DNA from: CAZKGE01 sp964541695
GTDB taxonomy: Bacteria; Bacillota; Clostridia; Christensenellales; CAG-138
Direction: 5' to 3'
Length of the DNA stretch: 25,177 bases
NCBI GenBank assembly: GCA_964541695.1
Contig: CAZIRB010000024.1
Location: 1 to 25,177 of the forward strand
Part shown: piece by piece, positions 15,388-23,118 of the stretch
Layout: the number at the start of each line of letters is the position of its first letter
How positions within the stretch are numbered: position 1 is the stretch's first letter
The notes under the pieces: model-generated
Database searches by the model: none
Seen by the model: only the letters and a program-made list of their open reading frames with translations
Told to the model about the DNA's origin: nothing
Made by a program: the position numbers and the translations under genes

Positions 15388-16509
15388 ATGCTGAGTACGA
15401 GGGCGAGGCCCTGTGTGTTTACGCGCAAGGATTACGTTCCCGGCAAGCCGGTCGAGGAGGTCCGCCGGGAATACGGCCTGACCGAGATCATCAAGATGGC
15501 GTCCAACGAAAATCCGCTGGGCGTGTCGCCCAAGGCTATGGAGGCTATGCTGCGCGAGCTTTCCGAGAACGGCTACCGCTATCCCGAGAGCCTCTGCACG
15601 GAGCTCGCGGAGAAAATGGCGCGGAAGCTTCGCGTCGCGCCGGAGGAGCTGTACTTCGACAACGGCGCGGACGGCGTTATCACGATGCTGGGCATGACGT
15701 TCATCGACCCGGGCGACGAGGTCGTCGCGAGCGAGCTGACGTTCCCCGCGTATGAGAATATCACGGCCAAGATGGGCGGTACGCTCGTGCGGGTCCCGCA
15801 GCTTGCCGACGGCGGCATCGATCTTTACGGCATGCGCAGGGCGGTCACGCCCAAGACAAAGCTGGTGTTCATCTGCAATCCCAATAACCCCACGGGCAAG
15901 TATCTGCCGGGGCGGGAGCTGGCCGCGTTTTTGGATGCCGTGCCCAAGAGCGCCGGCGTGGTGTTCGACGAGGCGTACTGCGACTATGCGGACGAGCCGG
16001 ACTATCCGGACAGCCTGCGGCTGCTGCCGCGGCACGACAATCTGATTCTGCTGCGGACGTTTTCCAAGGCGGCGGGCCTTGCCGGGCTGCGCTGCGGGTA
16101 TGCGGTAGCTTCGCGCGACGTCGTCGCCGTGCTGCTTAAATCGCGCGAGCCGTTTCCGGTGAACCGGATTGCGCAGGCGGGCGCGCTGGCCGCGCTGGAC
16201 GACGAGGAATTTTTGCAAAGAACGCTTGCGGTCAACCGCGCGGGCCGGGCACAATATTACGCGGCGTTTGCGCGCATGGGCCTTGATTATTACAAGACGC
16301 AGACGAACTTCGTTTACGCCACGCTGGACGTGCCGGCCGACGCGGTATTTCACAGGATGCTGCTCGACGGCGTGATCATCCGCCCGCTGACGTCGATGGG
16401 CCGGCCGTACGCCGTGCGCATCACGATCGGCCTGCCGGAGGAAAACGAGAAGGCCATCGGTTCGCTTGAAAACGCGCTGCGCGAGGTCCGGGCCGAAAAC
16501 CGGGCGTAA
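15388..16509 (+). CDS. HisC-like PLP-dependent aminotransferase (fold type I)
   Basis: This enzyme moves an amino group between an amino acid and a 2-oxo acid using pyridoxal phosphate; the closest named family is histidinol-phosphate aminotransferase. The 373-residue protein shows SNENPLG (39-45), NPNNPTG (164-170), Asp194 and Tyr197 in FDEAYCDY, and the cofactor lysine in TFSKAAGLAGLRCGY (Lys227) with the phosphate-binding Arg235. The ATG at 15388 has AGGGG in front, 8 nt after the OppF stop; an open frame reaches further upstream but only through the OppF gene. It closes the importer cluster and is followed by a terminator. No other his gene is present, so a role in histidine synthesis is less likely than amination or deamination of the imported compound. 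Relatives in this family also act on aromatic amino acids and phosphonates. Confidence 0.9.
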   Translation: MLSTRARPCVFTRKDYVPGKPVEEVRREYGLTEIIKMASNENPLGVSPKAMEAMLRELSENGYRYPESLCTELAEKMARKLRVAPEELYFDNGADGVITMLGMTFIDPGDEVVASELTFPAYENITAKMGGTLVRVPQLADGGIDLYGMRRAVTPKTKLVFICNPNNPTGKYLPGRELAAFLDAVPKSAGVVFDEAYCDYADEPDYPDSLRLLPRHDNLILLRTFSKAAGLAGLRCGYAVASRDVVAVLLKSREPFPVNRIAQAGALAALDDEEFLQRTLAVNRAGRAQYYAAFARMGLDYYKTQTNFVYATLDVPADAVFHRMLLDGVIIRPLTSMGRPYAVRITIGLPEENEKAIGSLENALREVRAENRA

Positions 16510-16531
16510 GCCGGCGGCGCTTTTAAAAAGT

Positions 16532-16561
16532 AACCGCCCTGACGAAACGGGGCGGTTTTTT
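16532..16561 (+). terminator. Rho-independent terminator of the importer cluster
   Basis: Stem AACCGCCC/GGGCGGTT (16532-16539 with 16550-16557) with a 10-nt loop runs straight into six Ts (16556-16561). It lies 23 nt past the aminotransferase stop and marks the end of the eight-gene unit. Confidence 0.9.
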
Positions 16562-16694
16562 CGTGGCGCGGCGGCGGATAAAATTTGCAGCGGAAACACC
16601 GCGGCGGCGGCGGCGAAGTCGCCCGCAGGCTAAGCGACGGAAAATCCATTGCGCGGGCGCGATGCCGCAAGCGTCGGAAGCGCGCATACACACA

Positions 16695-16717
16695 GGGCCG
16701 CCGCAAAGCCGCGGCCC
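16695..16717 (-). terminator. Weak terminator candidate of the MBL-fold gene
   Basis: A 7-bp stem GGGCCGC/GCGGCCC (16695-16701 with 16711-16717) lies 33 bp past the stop at 16750. On the minus strand it is followed only by TGTGTGTATG, so the T-tract is poor. Confidence 0.35.
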
Positions 16718-16749
16718 ATATGTTCCGCTCCGCTTTTCCCGCCCCGCCC

Positions 16750-17676
16750 CTACTCGATCACGACGCGCACGGACGGCGCGGCTGCGGATTTGCCCGTCTC
16801 GTCGGCCGTCGCGCCGGTGAAGCGCAGGTCGCCGCAGTATGCGCGCAGTAGCTTTACCATATCCGGGTCCGGGCAGTTTTCGACCGTGCGGCAGCCCGGC
16901 GCGGACACGACGGCGAGCTCGGGGCGCAGCGCGCGCAGCAGCCGCTCCGTCACGGCGCCCGCGCAGCCGTGGTGCGGCACCTTCAAAAGGTGGCAGGGGC
17001 CGGCCGCGTCGTCCTCCCAATAGTCGGCGTACGCGTCGGCGGGCAAAAATATGCGCCGGCCGCGGTAGGTGAGCACGAGCCGCAGGCTCGTGAGGTTCAT
17101 GTACGCGCGCAGGAGCGTCAGCTCGCAGCAGTCCGGCGCGCCGGATATCAACCCCTCGATAGCGGCGCGGTAACGCAGGTTTAGGTAGGGGTCGCAGCAG
17201 TCGAGGTCGCAGTTAAGCTCCGGCGTCAGAGAAATATCGCTCTCCGGTTTGGCGCATTCCTCCATCGCGCAGCCCATCCGGGCAAGCGGCGCGAGCGCGG
17301 CAAGGTACTGGTCCACGCCCGCTGCGATGCCGGACGGAACGGCGCACGCGGCCGCGCACGGCAATATCGAGACGCCGAAGAAGCGCCGTGCGGGCAGGTA
17401 GTTTGTCCAGAGTTTCTGCACGCGCACGCTTTTCAGCAGCGCGCCGAGGCCACCGACATGGTCGCGGTGCAGGTGCGTCAGTACGAGCAGGTCGATCCCG
17501 TTTACGCCCTCGTCCCGCAGAAATTTCGCCGCCGTCACGCGGCCGTCTGAAGCGGCGTGCCTGCCGGCCGAAGCGTCGCCCGCGTCGACGAGCATCGTAA
17601 ACGCGCGCACGCCGCCCGTCTCGCGGATCAGCACGGCGTCGCCGTAGCCTACATTGATGCAGTCGATCGTCAGCAT
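16750..17676 (-). CDS. ComEC-like metallo-beta-lactamase-fold hydrolase (stand-alone)
   Basis: This is a predicted cytoplasmic metal-dependent hydrolase of the MBL superfamily, resembling the C-terminal nuclease-like domain of the competence protein ComEC but without its membrane channel. The 308 residues contain VDAGD (31-35), the metal motif THLHRDH (His68, His70, Asp72, His73), the late Asp in LPADA and the ComEC-type KVPHHGC segment. No signal peptide is visible. The start at 17676 has GGAGG and lies inside the end of the LacI-like gene (7-nt overlap), so both are translated from one message. MBL proteins of this shape act on nucleic acids, phosphodiesters or other esters; the substrate here is unknown. 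The pairing with a sensor domain that lacks DNA binding is unusual. Confidence 0.85.
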   Translation of the reverse strand: MLTIDCINVGYGDAVLIRETGGVRAFTMLVDAGDASAGRHAASDGRVTAAKFLRDEGVNGIDLLVLTHLHRDHVGGLGALLKSVRVQKLWTNYLPARRFFGVSILPCAAACAVPSGIAAGVDQYLAALAPLARMGCAMEECAKPESDISLTPELNCDLDCCDPYLNLRYRAAIEGLISGAPDCCELTLLRAYMNLTSLRLVLTYRGRRIFLPADAYADYWEDDAAGPCHLLKVPHHGCAGAVTERLLRALRPELAVVSAPGCRTVENCPDPDMVKLLRAYCGDLRFTGATADETGKSAAAPSVRVVIE

Positions 17677-18515
17677 GGCGGCTCCTCCCGGAACGTCGCG
17701 CGGAATACGAGCCGCGGCGCGAGCACGACGCCGCAGCGCCCCGCGCGAACCGGCTCCGTCAGGCGGCGCAGCAGCAGCGAGAACGCGCGGTCCGGCAGCG
17801 GGCAGCCTGATTCCGCGACGCTTGTAAGCCGCAGCTTGGGCAGCCGCGAAAACAGCAGATCGTCAAAGCCGATCACGGCCACGTCCTTCCCCGCGGTAAG
17901 CCCCGCCTCCGCAACGGCCTGCATCGCGCCGTAGGCGATGTAGTCGTTCTGCGCGACGATGGCCGTCGGCGGCTCGGGAAGCGCGAGCAGCGCGCGCGCG
18001 GCCGCACAGCTTTCGTCGAGGCGCTCGGAGGACAGCGGCCGCAGCATAAACTGCGAGCGCTCGCCGTCGGGCTGCCGCCTGACGGCCTTCTGACAGCCGT
18101 TGAGCCGGTCGATCGCGGCGTAGCCCTGCGCCTGTGGGCAGGCGAGGAACGCGATGCGGCGGCGGCCGCAGTCGACGAGCCGAGACACGGCGAGGAAGGC
18201 CGCGTGATAATCGTCGAGCACGACGTAGTCGAGATCGGCCGACTCCGTGCGGCTGCCGAGCAGCACGGCGGGCACGGAAAGCGTTTCGTACAGCGCATGC
18301 GCGGCGGCGGACGCGGGCATCGCGATAAGGCCCTTCATGCCGCGCGCAAGCAGGCTTTCGACGCAGCCCGCTTCGCCGCCCGCGCGGTCCGCGGCGTTTT
18401 CGATATGGACGCCGTAGCCCCGCGCCTCGGCAAGTCGCCGGACGCGCAGCGCCCGCTCGCCGTAAACCGGGTTTTCGGTGCCGGGTATGATCACGCCGAG
18501 GGCCGGACGCTCCAT
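17670..18515 (-). CDS. LacI/GalR-type ligand-sensing domain protein without HTH
   Basis: This 281-residue protein matches the periplasmic-binding-like sensor domain of LacI/GalR regulators from its first strand (ALGVIIPGTENPVYGE) to its last (RLVFRATF), including VVLDDYHAAFLAVSRLV, RRRIAFLA, the effector-side AQNDYIAYGAMQAV and the signature VAVIGFDDLLFSRL. The roughly 50-60 residue N-terminal DNA-binding domain is absent. The start ATG at 18515 has a strong GGAGGGG at proper spacing. Only 123 bp separate it from the previous gene, and they hold a hairpin and A/T tract, so no hidden HTH fits. There is no signal peptide, so it is not an exported binding protein. It overlaps the MBL gene. It may be a cytoplasmic small-molecule receptor that works with the hydrolase, or a regulator that lost its DNA-binding part. 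Confidence 0.85.
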   Translation of the reverse strand: MERPALGVIIPGTENPVYGERALRVRRLAEARGYGVHIENAADRAGGEAGCVESLLARGMKGLIAMPASAAAHALYETLSVPAVLLGSRTESADLDYVVLDDYHAAFLAVSRLVDCGRRRIAFLACPQAQGYAAIDRLNGCQKAVRRQPDGERSQFMLRPLSSERLDESCAAARALLALPEPPTAIVAQNDYIAYGAMQAVAEAGLTAGKDVAVIGFDDLLFSRLPKLRLTSVAESGCPLPDRAFSLLLRRLTEPVRAGRCGVVLAPRLVFRATFREEPPC

Positions 18516-18526
18516 CTGTCCCCTCC

Positions 18527-18583
18527 ATAAAAAGAAAAAAGCGCGGGGGCCGCCGGCAAAAACGCGTTCTGCCGGGCGGTCCC
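18527..18583 (-). terminator. Terminator or attenuator between the exporter and LacI-like genes
   Basis: A long stem (18547-18558 with 18570-18583, two 1-nt bulges) is followed on the minus strand by GCGC and TTTTTTCTTTTT (18529-18540). It may simply end the exporter operon (stop at 18639). A promoter-like element at 18596-18624 lies upstream, so it could also attenuate the LacI-like gene. Confidence 0.65.
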
Positions 18584-18595
18584 GTGTATCTTAAT

Positions 18596-18630
18596 ATTAT
18601 ATCAGATATTTCGGGCAAATGGAAGCGCTT
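18596..18630 (-). promoter_or_regulatory. Promoter-like element with a LacI-type half-palindrome
   Basis: On the minus strand: -35 TTCCAT (18619-18624), a 17-bp spacer and a perfect -10 TATAAT (18596-18601). The palindrome AAGCGCTT (18623-18630), with the central CG typical of LacI-family operators or cre sites, overlaps the -35. The start would be near 18589, just before the hairpin. Confidence 0.5.
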
Positions 18631-18638
18631 TTGCCGGC

Positions 18639-20402
18639 TCAGCCGATCACAAACTGCGAGCGGTACAGCTCCGCGTACATGCCGCCGGCCGAAAGCAGCT
18701 CCGCGTGCGTGCCCTGCTCGACGATTTGCCCGCGGTCGAGCACGAGGATGCGGTCGGCGTGCTCGATCGTGCTGAGCCGGTGCGCGATGACAAAGCAGGT
18801 CTTGCCGCGCATGAGCCGCCGCATGGCCTCGTTGATCTCGATCTCGGTGCTCGTGTCGACATTGCTCGTGGCCTCGTCGAGGATCAGCATGCCCGCGTCG
18901 AGCAGCATCGCGCGCGCGATCGTGAGCAGTTGCTTCTGACCCTTGCTGATGCCCGCGCCGTCGTCGGAGAGCACGGTGTCGTAGCCGTCCGGCAGCGACT
19001 CGATGAAGCTGTGAATCCGGGCGGCCTTGCAGGCCTCGGCGACGCGCTCGAACGTGGCGCTGCGGCTGCCGTAGGCGACGTTCTCGTAGATCGTGCCGGA
19101 AAAGAGCCAGGTGTCCTGCAAAACCATTGCGTAGGCCAGGCGCAGATCGCGGCGGACGAGGTCGCGCACGTCGCGGCCGTCGACGCGCACGGCGCCGCCG
19201 GTCGTGTCGTAGAAGCGCATCAAAAGGTTGACCAGCGTCGTCTTGCCCGCGCCCGTCGGGCCGACGATGGCGGTCACGGAGCCGGGCTGTACATCGACCG
19301 AGAGGCCCGAGAGCACGGGCCGCTCCGGCACGTATGCAAACGACACGTTGTCGAGCTCGACATGCCCGTCGACGCGGGGAAGCGGCAGCGCGGCGGGCGA
19401 ATCCGCTTGCTCCGGGGCCTCGTCCATCAGCGCGAACACGCGCTCCGCGGCGGCACCCGCGGCCTGCAGCTCGGAGAGGATGTCCGCGGCCTCGCGGATG
19501 GGACCGGAGAACTTGCGCGAGTAGAGCACGAACGACGACACGTTGCCGAGCGTCATACTGCCGGCGAGGTAGAGCAGCGCGCCGAACACGCTGATGGCGG
19601 AGAGCGACACGTTGTTGATGGAGTTGACCGCCGGGCCCATGATGCAGGACGCGTAGTCCGCGTTAAAGTACGCGTCGATCGCCGCGCGGTTGACCCGGTC
19701 GTAGCGGGCAAGGGCGGCATCCTCGCGCCCGTAGGCGCGCACGGTGCGCGCGCCGGACACGGTCTCCTCGACGAAGCCGTTGAGAAGGCCCAGGCGCTCG
19801 CTGCGCGCGCGGTAGAGCGACTGGAGCTTCTTCATGCGGCGGTCCGAGAACACGATCGATAAAGGAACGGCGACGGCGAACACGAGCGACAGCTTGGGCG
19901 AAAGAAACAGCAGCATAGAAAGCGAGCCCGCCACGGTGATCACGCTCGTTGCGACCTGCAGCAGGTCCGTCGAGAGCGACGCGTTGATCGTGTCCACGTC
20001 GTAGCCGACGCGGCTGATGAGGTCGCCCGCCGGATGCGTGTCGAAATACGACACGGGCAGCGACAGGAGCCTGTCGAACATGTCGCGCCTTAGCGCGTTC
20101 GACACGTCCTGGCTTAAGCGGATCAGCCCCCGGGAGAGAAAGTAGGTCAAAAGCGACGAGACGGTGTAGCAAAGCAGCATTAGCGCGCAGTTAACCAGCA
20201 CGGTCCGGTAATCGACCGCGCCCGCGCGCGTGCCGATGCCGTCGATGGCCCTGCCCGAGAGCAGCGGGATGGCCAAGGAAAGCAGGTTGCTCGCCACCAT
20301 CGCAAAAAGCAGCAGCGCCACGCGCGCTTTGTGATGCGCGAAGTAGGGCTTAAGCCGCAGCACGGCGCGCAGCGTCCTTTTGTCGAACTTCTGCCTGCTC
20401 AT
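18639..20402 (-). CDS. ABC exporter half-transporter, consensus-site subunit
   Basis: This is the second half of a heterodimeric multidrug/lipid-type ABC exporter: a six-helix membrane domain (about 25-315) fused to a nucleotide-binding domain. In 587 residues it has Walker A GPTGAGKTT (381-389), Q-loop VLQD, Walker B LILDE (Asp509, catalytic Glu510) and switch His541 in IAHRLS, all intact. The signature is ISKGQ (485-489) instead of LSGGQ. The start at 20402 is chosen because MSRQKF has GGAGGA directly upstream and overlaps the preceding stop by 4 nt (ATGA); an open frame running further upstream is only the neighbour in another frame. Substrate unknown; neighbours are rhamnose-synthesis genes, so lipid or glycan export is as plausible as drug efflux. 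Confidence 0.92.
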   Translation of the reverse strand: MSRQKFDKRTLRAVLRLKPYFAHHKARVALLLFAMVASNLLSLAIPLLSGRAIDGIGTRAGAVDYRTVLVNCALMLLCYTVSSLLTYFLSRGLIRLSQDVSNALRRDMFDRLLSLPVSYFDTHPAGDLISRVGYDVDTINASLSTDLLQVATSVITVAGSLSMLLFLSPKLSLVFAVAVPLSIVFSDRRMKKLQSLYRARSERLGLLNGFVEETVSGARTVRAYGREDAALARYDRVNRAAIDAYFNADYASCIMGPAVNSINNVSLSAISVFGALLYLAGSMTLGNVSSFVLYSRKFSGPIREAADILSELQAAGAAAERVFALMDEAPEQADSPAALPLPRVDGHVELDNVSFAYVPERPVLSGLSVDVQPGSVTAIVGPTGAGKTTLVNLLMRFYDTTGGAVRVDGRDVRDLVRRDLRLAYAMVLQDTWLFSGTIYENVAYGSRSATFERVAEACKAARIHSFIESLPDGYDTVLSDDGAGISKGQKQLLTIARAMLLDAGMLILDEATSNVDTSTEIEINEAMRRLMRGKTCFVIAHRLSTIEHADRILVLDRGQIVEQGTHAELLSAGGMYAELYRSQFVIG

Positions 20403-22111
20403 TCCTCCGCACCCCCCATCTGCACGTCGGCGATGCGCCGGTAGGCGGGGCAGCTTGCCATGAGCTCCTCGTGCGTGCCGAGGCCGATCTGCCTCCCGTC
20501 GTCGAGCACGAGTATGCGGTCCGCGCCCTTGATCGCGCTGATGCGCTCGGAGATCACGATCGTCGTCGTGCCGGCGTACATGCGCCCCAAAGCGCCGCGC
20601 AGCAGCGCGTCCGTGCGGTAGTCGAGCGCGCTCTGCGCGTCGTCGAGTATCAAAATCTCGGGCGCGGCGGCGAGCGCGCGCGCAATCAGGAGGCGCTGCC
20701 GCTGGCCGCCGGACAGCGTCTGGCCTCGGATGCCGAGATGCGTATCGTACCCGTCGGGAAGCTCCGCGATGAACGCCGCCGCCTGCGCGCACTCCGCCGC
20801 GGCCTCGACGCGTTCCCTCGGCAGGTCGCGCAAAAACGAGATGTTCTCGTACACCGTGTCGCCGAGCAGCACGTCGTTTTGAAACACCGCCCCGAACAGG
20901 CCGCGCAGCCGCTCCTCCGGAATCGAGCCGACCGCGTCGCCCGCGATGCGGATTTTGCCGCTTGTCGCGTCGTAGAGGCGCATGAGCAGCGCCACGAGCG
21001 TCGTCTTGCCCGCGCCCGTGGGGCCGAGGATACCGAGCGTCTGGCCCTTATCAAGTGTGAAGCCGATGTCTTCGAGGTTGTTGCGCCGGCCGTTGTACGA
21101 GAACGTCACGCGCTCAAACGAGAGATACGCGTCCGTGTCGACGTGGTCGGGCGCGGCGATTGTCAGCGAATCGCCGGACAGAAATACCTCCTCGATGCGG
21201 CCCGCCGAGGCGATCCCGCGCGACCAGAGCACGAATATCTTCGTGACCGACAGCATCGCGTTGAGGATAATCGTAAAGTAGGACAGGAACGCGATGATCT
21301 TGCCCGTCTGCATGAGGCCCGCGTCGACGCGGCGCGCGCCGATCAATATCACGAGCATCAGCCCGGCGTTGAGCAGAAAGCTCATGCCGGGGTTCGTCGC
21401 GGCCATGATCGCGCCCGCGCGCTTTTCGGACGCGGACACCTCGTCGTTGGCGCGGCGGAAGCGCTCGCGCTCGTAATGGCCCTTGGAGAGCGCCTTGATC
21501 ACGCGCACGCCCGCGGCGTTCTCGCGCACGGTGCGCACGAGCCCCTCGACGCTTTTCTGGGCCCTGGTGTAGAGCGGGATGCCTTTTTTGGATACGAACG
21601 TGACAAGCAGCAGCAGAAGCGGCGCGAGCACGAGCAGCACGAGCGCGAGCGTGGGCTCGAGCAGGAACGTCATGACCATGCCGCCGAGCACGAGCATCGG
21701 CGCGCGCACGCCGAGGCGCTGCGTGCGGTCGATCAGCTCGTGGACGTTGTAGGTGTCGTTCGAGAGCCGCGAGATCAACGACGGCGCGCCGAAGCGGTCC
21801 GCGCAGGCGAGCGGCAGCCGCATGACGCGGCCGAACAGGTCGTGCCGCAATCGCTCGATGACGCGGCTCGACACGCGCGAGGCCATGCGGTTGGCCACGA
21901 CGTTGAACAGCAGCGCCACGACCGCGCACACGGCCATGGCCAGGCCGTAGGCGTAGACGGCGCCTATGTCCCGTCTAGGCACGACCGTGTCGATCGTGTA
22001 CGCGAGCAGGTACGGCAGCACGAGGTCCATCAGCGTGCCGACCAGCTTGATGGCAAGCCCCGCCGACATGCGCAGCAGATACGGTCTGATATATGTAAAG
22101 AGCGTTTTCAT
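20399..22111 (-). CDS. ABC exporter half-transporter, degenerate-site subunit
   Basis: This is the first half of the heterodimeric exporter, 570 residues, with six predicted helices (about 15-300) and an ATPase domain. It has Walker A GPTGAGKTT (363-371), Q-loop VFQND and a perfect signature LSGGQ (466-470). The catalytic Glu after Walker B is replaced by Asp (LILDDAQS, Asp491), and the switch His by Glu (ISERIS, Glu522). Together with the partner's altered signature this predicts one degenerate and one working ATP site. ATG 22111 (KTLFTYIRPYLLR) is preferred over one 48 nt upstream, because homologues begin here; its ribosome site (CGGAA) is weak. A possible promoter, TTGCGG with TATACA (22120-22125), would give an almost leaderless message. 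It follows rmlD by 150 nt. Confidence 0.9.
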   Translation of the reverse strand: MKTLFTYIRPYLLRMSAGLAIKLVGTLMDLVLPYLLAYTIDTVVPRRDIGAVYAYGLAMAVCAVVALLFNVVANRMASRVSSRVIERLRHDLFGRVMRLPLACADRFGAPSLISRLSNDTYNVHELIDRTQRLGVRAPMLVLGGMVMTFLLEPTLALVLLVLAPLLLLLVTFVSKKGIPLYTRAQKSVEGLVRTVRENAAGVRVIKALSKGHYERERFRRANDEVSASEKRAGAIMAATNPGMSFLLNAGLMLVILIGARRVDAGLMQTGKIIAFLSYFTIILNAMLSVTKIFVLWSRGIASAGRIEEVFLSGDSLTIAAPDHVDTDAYLSFERVTFSYNGRRNNLEDIGFTLDKGQTLGILGPTGAGKTTLVALLMRLYDATSGKIRIAGDAVGSIPEERLRGLFGAVFQNDVLLGDTVYENISFLRDLPRERVEAAAECAQAAAFIAELPDGYDTHLGIRGQTLSGGQRQRLLIARALAAAPEILILDDAQSALDYRTDALLRGALGRMYAGTTTIVISERISAIKGADRILVLDDGRQIGLGTHEELMASCPAYRRIADVQMGGAEE

Positions 22112-22164
22112 CGGTTCCGTGTATACGGGATGGATTCCGCGTCCCGCAAAGCGCCGCATAGCAG

Positions 22165-22196
22165 CAAAAGCGGCGCGCCCGGAACGCGTCCGGGCG
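22165..22196 (-). terminator. Hairpin terminator candidate after rmlD
   Basis: An 8-bp perfect stem (22176-22183 with 22189-22196, loop AACGC read as 22184-22188) lies about 65 bp past the rmlD stop. On the minus strand it is followed by CGCCGC and TTTT (22165-22168). The T-tract is short and displaced, so termination is probably partial. Confidence 0.45.
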
Positions 22197-22261
22197 GTGT
22201 CCGCAAACGTGCCGGGGCCTATGGCGTCAAAAAATCCGCGCCGTGCGCGGCCAGGCGCGAT

Positions 22262-23113
22262 TTATTGCTGGTCCTGGAGCTCGAGAAGGTATCGCCGCAG
22301 CGCGTCGCGCCAGTCGGGCAGGCGCGAAAAACCCGCCCGGTCCAGCGATGACTTGTCAAGTCTGGAGTTTCCCGGCCTGGCCGCCGGCGACGGAAACTCC
22401 TCCGTCAAAACGGGCAGCGCGCGGCAGGCAAGGCCGCTTTGGGCAAATATCTCGCGCGCGAACGCAAACTTCGAGCAGTAGCCCTCGTTCGTGGCGTGGT
22501 AGGTGCCGTATCGCTCGGTTTGCAGCATGTCGCAGAGCAGGCGGGCAAGGTCGGGCGTATACGTCGGCGAGCCGACCTGGTCGCGGACGACCCTGAGTTC
22601 CTCGCGCTCCGCGCCGAGCCGCAGCATGGTCCTGACGAAGTTTCCGCCGTTCTTGCCGAACACCCAGGCGGTGCGCACGATGAAGTGCTCGTCTATGAGC
22701 GCGCGGACCCGGTCCTCGCCGAGCGACTTCGTCTCGCCGTAGTGGTTGACGGGCGCGCGCGGGCTGTCGACGGCAAACGGCTCCTCGCCGCCGCCGTCGA
22801 ACACGAAGTCCGTGCTGATGTAGATCATCTTTGCATGAAGCGCTTTGCACGCGCGCGCGACGCTTTCCGTGCCGGTCACGTTGACGGCGTAGCAGAGCTC
22901 GCGCTCCGTCTCGGCCCGGTCGACGTTCGTAAACGCCGCGCAGTGCACGACGCAGTCCGGCGCGTAGGAAAGGATCGCGTCGGACACGGCGGACGCATCG
23001 GTCAGGTCGAAGTCGGCGGCGTCGACGCCGCGGTTCTCGATGGAAAGCTGCGTCAGGCGGGCGACCACGTCGTGCCCGAGCTGGCCGGCGACGCCGGTGA
23101 CAAGTACGCGCAT
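22262..23113 (-). CDS. rfbD: dTDP-4-dehydrorhamnose reductase
   Basis: This is the last enzyme of dTDP-L-rhamnose synthesis (also rmlD): it reduces dTDP-4-dehydro-L-rhamnose with NAD(P)H in the cytoplasm. The 283-residue short-chain-dehydrogenase-type protein has the usual family length. It has the N-terminal nucleotide motif GVAGQLG (7-13), HCAAFTNVDRAE, the catalytic STDFVFDG segment with Thr and the YGETK Tyr/Lys pair, then VRTAWVFG and the conserved VRDQVGSPTYTPDLA. The ATG at 23113 follows GGGGG at 9-nt spacing. It lies 5 nt after rmlC, so both come from one message. The first two pathway genes, rmlA and rmlB, are not in the window. Confidence 0.94.
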   Translation of the reverse strand: MRVLVTGVAGQLGHDVVARLTQLSIENRGVDAADFDLTDASAVSDAILSYAPDCVVHCAAFTNVDRAETERELCYAVNVTGTESVARACKALHAKMIYISTDFVFDGGGEEPFAVDSPRAPVNHYGETKSLGEDRVRALIDEHFIVRTAWVFGKNGGNFVRTMLRLGAEREELRVVRDQVGSPTYTPDLARLLCDMLQTERYGTYHATNEGYCSKFAFAREIFAQSGLACRALPVLTEEFPSPAARPGNSRLDKSSLDRAGFSRLPDWRDALRRYLLELQDQQ

Positions 23114-23118
23114 GTTTT

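Noticed and set aside
15388..16509. Assignment of the aminotransferase as HisC of histidine synthesis
   Set aside because: No other his gene is present and it sits in a transporter cluster; only the family was named.
20471..22351. 626-codon plus-strand frame opposite the exporter gene
   Set aside because: Antisense shadow of the degenerate-site exporter subunit; no motif or ribosome site.
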